From: a bacterium
GTDB taxonomy: Bacteria > UBA10199 > DSSB01
Assembly: GCA_035281585.1 (NCBI GenBank)
Contig: DATEDP010000137.1
Span: forward strand, 1-60,640
Direction: 5' to 3'
DNA length: 60,640 nucleotides
The notes beneath the pieces were generated by a model. The model had not been told where the DNA came from and did not search any database. It saw only the letters and a list, made by a program, of their open reading frames with translations. Of this stretch, positions 26,827-33,667 are shown in pieces. The translations under genes were made by a program, and so were the position numbers. The stretch's first letter is position 1, and every line of letters begins with the position of its first letter.

Positions 26827-27792
26827 ATGCGCCGCCTATTTGCAATCTTTTGCATGACCCTTGGACTCCTGCCCTCTCCCCTCGCGGGAGCCAAAGGGCA
26901 AACTGACGACTTAATGTCGCCAGGCAAACCTTTGGATAGTGTTAGCCATTCCGAGCTTGCTGGTGGCCGAAGGCCGGGAGAGGGGTCTTGGCCCCGCGGC
27001 GACGGCCAAGTTCGCATCTACAACTATCACTTGAATGAATTCGCCGAAGTGACCTTCCGCAAAGGGGAAAACCTGGATCCCGAGGGCCTAAAAGCTTTCC
27101 AGGCCCTGCTCCGCTCCCGCGACAACTTCGAGCAAAAAGCGATCGACCCCCGCCTCCTCGACCTGCTCGACCACCTCCAGGATCACTTCCAAGCCGATCA
27201 AATCGAGATCATTTCCGGCTACCGGCGCCAGGAGCTCAACCAGTCCCTCCTCCGCCAAGGCCACAAAGTGAGCCCGGTCAGCCTCCATACCCAAGGCCAA
27301 GCCCTCGACATCCACATCGACGAGATCCGGGAGGAAACGCTGCGCGACTATCTGGCCGGCCTCAAGCTCGGCGGTCTCGGTTATTACGGCCCGCTCGACT
27401 TCGTCCACGTCGACGTCGGCCCGGTTCGGCAATGGGCCGAGCCCCGGGGTCCCCGCAAGCTGGTGGGAGTGCTCGATCCCCAGGCAGCGGTCCGCCTGAC
27501 CAGCGACCGGAACGATTACTTGCCGGGGGAAACGCTCCATTTCACCTGGGAATGGCCGGAGGCTTTCGACCCCGCCCTGATCCAGGAGCTGCGGCTGGAG
27601 CTGTTCCGCCGCGGCCGCTGGCAGGCCTGCCCCACCGCCCCCCGAAGCGAAAAGAGCTTCGGCCTGCCCAGCGAAGTCCTCCGCTGCGAGGGCCGAGAGC
27701 AGCCCAGCTACGGCAAATTCCGCTGGACCTTCCACTTGAAGGATGGGTCGCAAACCCTTTCCTCCAATGAATTTTACCTAAAAAAACAATAA
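26827..27792 (+). CDS. DUF882/M15-type peptidase (YcbK-like) with Ig-like C-terminal region
   Basis: 321 aa from the ATG at 26827; the frame is open up to a GTG at 26773. A hydrophobic signal (MRRLFAIFCMTLGLLPSPLAGA) is followed by ~45 residues of atypical sequence encoded by a palindromic repeat (26872-26985). The DUF882/peptidase M15A domain (~60-210) shows SGYRR, SLHTQGQALDIHI with the metal His/Asp, and DFVHVDVGPVRQW. The last ~110 residues are beta-rich. Such enzymes trim peptidoglycan cross-links; activity here is inferred. Confidence 0.85.
   Translation: MRRLFAIFCMTLGLLPSPLAGAKGQTDDLMSPGKPLDSVSHSELAGGRRPGEGSWPRGDGQVRIYNYHLNEFAEVTFRKGENLDPEGLKAFQALLRSRDNFEQKAIDPRLLDLLDHLQDHFQADQIEIISGYRRQELNQSLLRQGHKVSPVSLHTQGQALDIHIDEIREETLRDYLAGLKLGGLGYYGPLDFVHVDVGPVRQWAEPRGPRKLVGVLDPQAAVRLTSDRNDYLPGETLHFTWEWPEAFDPALIQELRLELFRRGRWQACPTAPRSEKSFGLPSEVLRCEGREQPSYGKFRWTFHLKDGSQTLSSNEFYLKKQ
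26872..26985. repeat. CCCTCTCCC...GGGAGAGGG repeat inside a coding region
   Basis: Ends are inverted (CCCTCTCCC at 26872 and GGGAGAGGG at 26976), and the left hairpin-like CCTCGCGGGAG matches the family at 10400-10451. It lies in frame just after the predicted signal peptide of the DUF882 protein, encoding PSPLAGAKGQ...GGRRPGEG. The element's identity rests on ends only. Confidence 0.5.
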
Positions 27793-27854
27793 GGTTTTTC
27801 CACAACCTTCCCTAGACTCCCACGACAAGCCCTCATCGAGGGAAACCGGTTCCG

Positions 27855-30545
27855 ATGGGTGAGAACGGCACAACGTCGGCCGCCATTCCGCGAGGCACCT
27901 CGCTAGTATCAGGAGTTGGACCCGCAGCGGCGCACACTCCGAGCTTTGGCGAACTCCGCCAAAGGCTGGGTCCGAGTCTACCGGCGGCCGCCCGCCGCGA
28001 GCTCGAATCGCTGGGAGCCGAGAGCGATCCCGAGCTGCAAGCCATGGGACTCCTCGGCCTGGCCTCCCGCCTCGAGCATCAGGGCCATGAGGCACTCGCC
28101 CTCCAGGTCCTTCAAACCTTGCAAGAGCTTCCTTCCGTCCCGGCCGATTTGCGGCACCGGGCTCAAATCCGCCAAGCCGCCTTGAATGGCCAGGGAGCGC
28201 CGATCGGCGCCCGAGCCGAAGTCCTGTTTCGCCGTTTCGGCGGCGAAGTCACGAACCCTTCGGCCCTCTTCGCGATGGGCGCCGCCGGCGCCGTTTTTCG
28301 GCTAGCCCGCTTGGGAGCCTTGAGCCGCTTCGCCGCTTCGCCGGCGTCGGCTCTAACCCGGGGACGCCTGGCCTCGCCGTTGGCTTCGACCCTGGGCTTC
28401 CTCGCCGAAGCTCCGGCTTTCACCTTGGCTCATCGAGCGGCCGACGCGATGCTGGACCGGCCCTTGGACTGGAGCGGTGAGTCTTTAAGACGGGAATTGA
28501 CATCGAGCTTCATCGCGCTAGGAGCGATGCGCTTAGTCGGAGCTACCCCCTCCTTTGTAAGGAGGGGGTTGGGGGGAGGTAGAACCGCTGCAGCGACATC
28601 AAGCTTCGGCGTCTCTGCCAACGCTCTACCCCTCCCTGGCCCTCCCCTTCCAAAGGGGAGGGAATTCCTGGAACCAACGCTCGCGCTCTACGCCGGCATT
28701 CTGCTCGGCCACGGCTTGGAAATGGGTCTTGGGCTCAGGCCGACCCAAAGCTTCGACGAGCTGCTCTTCGACTCGGCGGCGATGCTGGTGCAGTTTCATG
28801 TCGCCGGCAACCTGAGCCGCCGGGCCTTCGGGGCGAATTGGTCGCGCTGGGAAAACGGGCTCGAGCTCCAGTCGCGGCAGCTCGCGGCGGAGCTTCGGTC
28901 GGGGCCTGCCCTTTCCCTGGCCAATCCGGCTCTCCTGGGCCCTCCGCTTCCCGAAGTGCTGCAGATGACCTCGACTTCTCACAAAGGCAGCGGCGGCTTG
29001 CGCCTGGTGAGCTCGGCCTCACGGGCCGGCGAGTCCTCGGGCCCGCCCTCGCTGCCGCCGGAGAAAATCCGGGCCCTGCCCCGCGGCGGCGTGCTGGCGC
29101 GGACCGCGGCCGGTTGGATTCAGTTCGGCGTCCCGATGTGGACCAACAAGGACCTCTACGAAATTTTCATCCAAGCCAACGGATACAAAATCCCGGCCGA
29201 GGAGATCCGCGAGCACCTGCCCCGGACCTATATTTTCGACCTCGACTACGTCCCGCGCCACGACGGCCTGCTGCCGGCCGATTTCATGCAGTACATGTAC
29301 TACGTCAATCGCGGGATGGAGTGCGCGCTGGTCGCGCCCGACGCGCCGACCGCCCAGCGGCTCCGCGAATTCCTCGACCTATCCTATCAAGGGCCGCGAA
29401 GCGAGGCTTTGACCGCCCAAGTCGAGGGCGAATACCCGGCCGGAGCGGTCGGTCGTCCTCGGATGGGCGAGGAGATCAGCCGGGGCTTTCCGGCGGAGGC
29501 GCCGGAGACGCTCCGCCGCATCTCTCACCTGAACCAAGCCGGCGAATATCTCGACGGCGAGGTGCGGGTGGTCAAGCTCGGCCCGCTCCGCTACGAAATC
29601 TTCGAATCGGGAACCTCCCAGGGCGTCCTCGACCTGAAAGACCATCCCATGCCCCCGCCGGCGAGCGAGGAGCTCCACTCGCCCGAGCTGACCAGGGCCC
29701 GGCGCAAGGTTTTGAGCGAAGGCCGCCCGGCGATATGGCCGATCGGGACCGGCCACGGCTTCACTTTTCGCGAGGAGACCAGCGGCTTCCTGCTCTGGAA
29801 CGGCGGGCAAGCGGTGGTCGTCGATCCGCCCTCGAGCACCGTGGAATTCCTCCGCCGCCACCGCTTGCCCCTAAGCAAGCTGCAAGGCATCCTCCTGACC
29901 CACGGCCACACCGATCACTACGGCAATGCGGTCCCCCAGCTGCTCCAATCCCGGCCCGATCTCAAGGTCTACACGACGCCGACGATCAACCGGATGCTGC
30001 GCCGCCAATATGAGCTGGCCATCGGTGGAAACGTTTCCTGGAACTTCGTGCCGCTCTATCCCCAGAGTTTCACCAACTTGCTCGGCCTCCACCTGCGGCC
30101 CGAATACTCCTTCCACCCGGTCCCCGCGATCGGCTTTGAAATCTATGACCGGCCCGATGTCCGCGCAGGCCGGCTGGCCCTCTCCTTCACCGGCGACACT
30201 TATGCCGACCATGTCGACCTCTGGCGCCACACCCAGGGCGAAAATCCCTTGATGAGCGTGGCCCGGGCCACCCAGGTCCTGCGCCACGGCGCCCTGCTGA
30301 TGGCCTCCAAGGGCCAGAATCCGCCGCCGGTCTTCCTGATCGAAGGCGGCATCCCGCCGATTCACATCAATCCGCTGCGCACCCGCGAGCTCTTGGACCA
30401 AGCCGAAACCTTGGGCGTCGACACCTCGCGGGTTCGGGTCTACCACGTCGCCGGCGACAAGGCGGCCGAGGCCCGAGTGCCGAAATGGCCGGCCGGGGTC
30501 GAGGGCTTCTTCGATTTGTCGGGGTATTTCAAGAAACGGCGTTAA
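27855..30545 (+). CDS. 896-aa fusion: shared N-terminal module plus metallo-beta-lactamase domain
   Basis: Residues ~30-330 match the N-terminal module of the 1167-aa protein encoded at 21876-25379. The C-terminal part (~615-880) is a metallo-beta-lactamase fold: the zinc motif THGHTDHYG places His/His/Asp/His at about 683-688, the bridging Asp is at about 781 (FTGDTYADH), and a late His is in HINP. It resembles cyclic-nucleotide phosphodiesterase or RNase Z-like hydrolases; the substrate is unknown. The middle (~400-600) is unassigned. No signal peptide. Residues ~231-270 are encoded by an inserted repeat. It converges on the acyl-CoA dehydrogenase gene, overlapping by 4 nt. Confidence 0.85.
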   Translation: MGENGTTSAAIPRGTSLVSGVGPAAAHTPSFGELRQRLGPSLPAAARRELESLGAESDPELQAMGLLGLASRLEHQGHEALALQVLQTLQELPSVPADLRHRAQIRQAALNGQGAPIGARAEVLFRRFGGEVTNPSALFAMGAAGAVFRLARLGALSRFAASPASALTRGRLASPLASTLGFLAEAPAFTLAHRAADAMLDRPLDWSGESLRRELTSSFIALGAMRLVGATPSFVRRGLGGGRTAAATSSFGVSANALPLPGPPLPKGREFLEPTLALYAGILLGHGLEMGLGLRPTQSFDELLFDSAAMLVQFHVAGNLSRRAFGANWSRWENGLELQSRQLAAELRSGPALSLANPALLGPPLPEVLQMTSTSHKGSGGLRLVSSASRAGESSGPPSLPPEKIRALPRGGVLARTAAGWIQFGVPMWTNKDLYEIFIQANGYKIPAEEIREHLPRTYIFDLDYVPRHDGLLPADFMQYMYYVNRGMECALVAPDAPTAQRLREFLDLSYQGPRSEALTAQVEGEYPAGAVGRPRMGEEISRGFPAEAPETLRRISHLNQAGEYLDGEVRVVKLGPLRYEIFESGTSQGVLDLKDHPMPPPASEELHSPELTRARRKVLSEGRPAIWPIGTGHGFTFREETSGFLLWNGGQAVVVDPPSSTVEFLRRHRLPLSKLQGILLTHGHTDHYGNAVPQLLQSRPDLKVYTTPTINRMLRRQYELAIGGNVSWNFVPLYPQSFTNLLGLHLRPEYSFHPVPAIGFEIYDRPDVRAGRLALSFTGDTYADHVDLWRHTQGENPLMSVARATQVLRHGALLMASKGQNPPPVFLIEGGIPPIHINPLRTRELLDQAETLGVDTSRVRVYHVAGDKAAEARVPKWPAGVEGFFDLSGYFKKRR
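28546..28662. repeat. ~117-bp MITE-like element inserted in frame in the metallo-beta-lactamase gene
   Basis: The left part, CCCCCTCCTTTGTAAGGAGG, forms a hairpin followed by a GGGGGGAGGTAGA stretch. The right part has GCTCTACCCCTCCCT and then CCCCTTCCAAAGGGG. This is the reverse complement arrangement of the elements at 48648-48764 and 49701-49816. It keeps the frame and adds about 39 codons (PSFVRRGLGGG...LPLPGPPLPKGRE). Confidence 0.85.
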
Positions 30546-31690
30546 CAACCCAAATGCCTTGAGATCACGATCCGCTGGACCTCGCTCGAGCCTTCGCCGA
30601 TCTCGAGCAGCTTCTGGTCGCGGAAGAACTTGGCCACCGGATACTCTTCCATCAGGCCATAGCCGCCGTAGATCTGGACGGCGTGGTTGACCACCCGATT
30701 CATCACTTCGGAGGCATAGAGCTTGGCCATCGCCGCTTCCTTGGTGAAAGGCCGGCCCTGGTCCTTGAGCCAAGCCGCCTTGTAGAGCAGGGTCCGGGCG
30801 GCTTCGATCTCGGTTGCCATGTCGGCGAGCTTGAAAGCGATGGCTTGATGCTTGGCGATCGGCACGCCGAAGGTCTTGCGGACCTTGGCGTAGTCGAGCG
30901 CGGCCTCGAAGGCCCCTTGGGCCCCCCCGACGCCCATCGCCGCGATGCCGAGCCGGCCATGGTCCAAGGTGGTCAGCATCATCTTGAAACCCTCGCCGCG
31001 GCGACCCAGCAGGTTTTCCTCCGGGACTTTCACATCCTCGAAGTAAAGCTCGGCGGTATTCGAGGAGCGCCAGACCAGCTTGTGGTGCATCTCGCGGGCG
31101 GTGTAGCCCGGCGTCCCTTGCTCGACGATGATGCAGCTGATTTCCTTCTTGTCGCCGTCCCGGCCGGTGACGGCCTGGACGCTGACGCCGGCGGTCATCG
31201 CGTTGGCGGCATTGGTGATGAAGATCTTGCTGCCATTGATGATCCAATGGCCGTTTTCGAGCCGGGCGGTGGTCTTGCTGTTGCCGGCGTCGCTGCCGGC
31301 GTCGGGCTCGGTGAGACCGAAGCCCCAGAGCTTTTCGCCGCTGCAAAGCGCCGGCAGGTATTTCTGCTTCTGGGCCTCGGTGCCCCAACGGTAGATCGGC
31401 AGAATGCCGAGGGTGTTCTCGGCTGCCATCGTCGCGGCTTGGCAACCGTCGACTCGGGCCACCTCCTCGACGGCGAGGACGTAGGAAAGATAGTCGAGCC
31501 CCTGGCCGCCGTATTTCGGGTCGACCGTCATGCCGAAGAGCCCAAGCTCGCCCATCTTGCGGGTGATATCGAGGCTGAACTCCTCTTTCTCGTCGAGCTT
31601 CTGCCGGACCGGCTTGATCTCCTTCTCGGCGAAGTCGCGAACGGTTTTGCGGAGCATTTCTTGTTCGGGGGTGAGGTCGTGATTGAGCAT
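30542..31690 (-). CDS. Acyl-CoA dehydrogenase
   Basis: 382 aa from the ATG at 31690 (a TTG at 31726 is possible). FAD flavoenzyme of the acyl-CoA dehydrogenase superfamily: the helical N-domain is followed by GFGLTEPDAGSDAGN and RKTFGVPIAKHQ. Near the C-terminus YGGYGLMEEYPVAKFFRD and GEGSSEVQR carry the expected catalytic Glu. Short/branched- or medium-chain type (inference). It is the last gene of a three-gene operon with SCP2 and Fe-alcohol dehydrogenase, suggesting a lipid or alcohol degradation route. Confidence 0.94.
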   Translation of the reverse strand: MLNHDLTPEQEMLRKTVRDFAEKEIKPVRQKLDEKEEFSLDITRKMGELGLFGMTVDPKYGGQGLDYLSYVLAVEEVARVDGCQAATMAAENTLGILPIYRWGTEAQKQKYLPALCSGEKLWGFGLTEPDAGSDAGNSKTTARLENGHWIINGSKIFITNAANAMTAGVSVQAVTGRDGDKKEISCIIVEQGTPGYTAREMHHKLVWRSSNTAELYFEDVKVPEENLLGRRGEGFKMMLTTLDHGRLGIAAMGVGGAQGAFEAALDYAKVRKTFGVPIAKHQAIAFKLADMATEIEAARTLLYKAAWLKDQGRPFTKEAAMAKLYASEVMNRVVNHAVQIYGGYGLMEEYPVAKFFRDQKLLEIGEGSSEVQRIVISRHLGC

Positions 31691-31729
31691 GAGGCGTGAA
31701 TTAGCGAGATAGCCTTTCCCGATCAAGGC

Positions 31730-32143
31730 TTATTTGAGCGCCAGGCGGCCGTAGCCTTTCTCTTCCAGATAACGCGGGTAGAGCTGGTAGGCCGGCTTGA
31801 TCGCCGGCAGCAGCTTGAGGATCTTGGGGATCGGACCCTTGGCCGACATCTCGCGCCGGGCCAGCGCCATGACCAAGTTGACCTTGCCGTGCCAGAAGCG
31901 GTGGGCCACGTCGGCCTTCATGCTCATCTGGACGTCGGGCTTGAATTCGGCGTCGTTGAACCTCAGCCGCACCGGCTCTTCGGCCGTATCGGCGGCGATG
32001 CTCAGATCGGGGTCGCTGTAATTGAATTGAATCTTGAGCTTGGCTGCCTTCAGCTTGGGACCGATGACCGGATCGCTGAACAGCCGATCGAAGAAACCAC
32101 CCAGCACCTCTTGCAGCTCGGCCGTCGATTGAAAATAAGCCAT
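31730..32143 (-). CDS. SCP2 sterol-binding domain protein
   Basis: 137 aa; the ATG at 32143 overlaps the stop of the alcohol dehydrogenase by one base (TGATG) and has GGAGG upstream. Alternative frames up to 32296 are part of the dehydrogenase gene. The SCP2 fold is suggested by LRFNDAEFKPDVQMSMKADVAHRFWHGKVNL and the C-terminal YLEEKGYGRLALK. Probably a cytosolic lipid or acyl-CoA binding protein serving its enzyme neighbours. Confidence 0.85.
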   Translation of the reverse strand: MAYFQSTAELQEVLGGFFDRLFSDPVIGPKLKAAKLKIQFNYSDPDLSIAADTAEEPVRLRFNDAEFKPDVQMSMKADVAHRFWHGKVNLVMALARREMSAKGPIPKILKLLPAIKPAYQLYPRYLEEKGYGRLALK

Positions 32144-33336
32144 CAGTAAGCCTCCCGTATTTTCGCCAAGACTTCCTCCTCGGTGACTTCGCGCGGATTG
32201 AAAAAGCTGGTGCCGTCCTCGACCGCAAGGCGCGCGATCTCGGGCAGGTCGGCCTCCTTGACCCCGGCCTCGCGGAGAGTTTGGGGAAGGCCGCAAGCCC
32301 GGTGCAGCTCGAGCCGCAGGTCGCGAACCGCCCGGATGACCGCGCGGGCGTCGGCTTCCTCGTCGCCCGAAACCTCCAAGCCGAAGGCCGGCGCCATCCG
32401 GGCGTAGCCGGCGGCGGCGACCTCGAGGTTGTACTCCATGCCATAGGGCAGGTAAATGCTGTTGGCCATGCCGTGGGGGACGTGGGCGATGCCGCCGGTG
32501 GCGTGAGACATGGCGTGGACCACGCCGACCATGGCGTGGTCGAAGGCGATGCCGGCCATGTTGGCCGCCGCCATCAAATTTCCGCGGCGAGCCGGGTCGG
32601 AGCCGTCGCGCACCGTCTCGAGCAAGTTTGTTCGCAGCAGCTCGATCGCCTTCAGGGCCAGGGCCTCGCTCATCGGGTTGGCTTGGATGCTGGTGACCGC
32701 CTCCACCGCGTGGGTCATCGCGTCCATTCCGGTCATCGCGGTGACTGCGGGCGGAACCGTCAAGGTCAGCTCCGGATCGAGCAAGGCCAAGGTCGGAACC
32801 AGATGGGAGTCATTGAAGGAAAGCTTCAGCCGATTGGCGGCGTCATAGATCACCGCCGAGGAAGTGACCTCGCTGCCGGTGCCGGCGGTCGTCGGAATGG
32901 CGATCAAAGGCTTGAGGTCCTGGGTGATGGTCTGGGAGCCGGAGTAGTCGTTGACCAGATCGCCGCCCAAGCTCAGCAGGATATTGGCCGCCTTGGCGGT
33001 GTCGATCGCCGAGCCTCCGCCCAACACCACCAGACCCTCGGCGCCGGCCTCCTCCGCCTTTCGGGCGCAATCCTGCACCGTCTTGAGCTCGCTGTTCGGC
33101 GGGACCTCGGAAAATAAACCGACCACTTCGACGCCGGCGGCTTCGATCCCTTGCTTGATCGTTTCAGCCAAGCCGTTCTTGGCGAAGAAGGGATCGCAGA
33201 CCAGGAAGAGCTTGGCGACCCCGAGCTGACCCAGCTCATTGGAAAAATCCCGGGCCAAGCCGGGCTGAAAGAGGACCTTGCTGCGCAGAAAGAACTGATA
33301 GGCGGCGATCTCCACCGCGAAAAGGTAAAGGGCCAA
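32143..33336 (-). CDS. Iron-containing alcohol dehydrogenase
   Basis: 397 aa from a TTG at 33336; a GTG at 33315 is equally plausible and no in-frame ATG exists. The NAD-binding GGGSAIDTAKA is present. Metal-binding residues lie in GMDAMTHAVEA and FDHAMVGVVHAMSHATGG...HVPHG, typical of group III Fe-ADHs (AdhB/FucO-like). Reaction: alcohol to aldehyde with NAD(P). The start region has no good ribosome site. First gene of the SCP2/acyl-CoA dehydrogenase operon. Confidence 0.92.
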   Translation of the reverse strand: MALYLFAVEIAAYQFFLRSKVLFQPGLARDFSNELGQLGVAKLFLVCDPFFAKNGLAETIKQGIEAAGVEVVGLFSEVPPNSELKTVQDCARKAEEAGAEGLVVLGGGSAIDTAKAANILLSLGGDLVNDYSGSQTITQDLKPLIAIPTTAGTGSEVTSSAVIYDAANRLKLSFNDSHLVPTLALLDPELTLTVPPAVTAMTGMDAMTHAVEAVTSIQANPMSEALALKAIELLRTNLLETVRDGSDPARRGNLMAAANMAGIAFDHAMVGVVHAMSHATGGIAHVPHGMANSIYLPYGMEYNLEVAAAGYARMAPAFGLEVSGDEEADARAVIRAVRDLRLELHRACGLPQTLREAGVKEADLPEIARLAVEDGTSFFNPREVTEEEVLAKIREAY

Positions 33337-33667
33337 GCGGGTGACGTCAACGATGGATTTTCGTCAATTCCATGACATAAATTATCATAATTTACGATAA
33401 ATTTTTGTCTCATCTGGAATGGTTAAAAAAATAAATAATATATAAATCAAGTCTTTGAATAGCCGATGACTTGCTGAGTCGAGCCCTGGTACCCCATTTG
33501 CTCATACTGAGAATGTCCGTCGGCTCGTACCCGGCGGACGCCAAGGTTATCCGAGGGAAAGGACGAAAGCATTACCGGGCAGCATCCCCCTCGCTCAATC
33601 GGGCGTCAGCGCACTCCAACAATTGAATAGGTCTAGCGGACCAGGTTTCTCAGGGAGGGTATCAACC
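33337..33667. other. 331-bp intergenic region, AT-rich left half and structured leader
   Basis: 33360-33450 is unusually AT-rich for this genome. After the -24/-12 element (33487-33502) the predicted leader begins with a 9-bp hairpin (GTCCGTCGG / CCGGCGGAC, 33516-33539). The sequence GGTTATCCGAGGGAAAGGA at 33545-33563 resembles one at 36391-36413 upstream of the second Cys-rich gene. I found no ORF and no riboswitch that I can name. Confidence 0.5.
33487..33502 (+). promoter_or_regulatory. Candidate sigma54 (-24/-12) promoter of the vWA Cys-rich protein
   Basis: TGGTACCCCATTTGCT compares with the consensus TGGCACRNNNNTTGCW with two mismatches. The essential GG and GC are separated by 10 bases. 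The start codon lies ~165 nt downstream. Confidence 0.55.

Noticed and set aside
33480-33600. A c-di-GMP (GEMM) or TPP riboswitch upstream of the vWA gene
   Set aside because: Only short pieces (GGACGAAAGC, CTGAGA) match; the required stems and spacing are missing.
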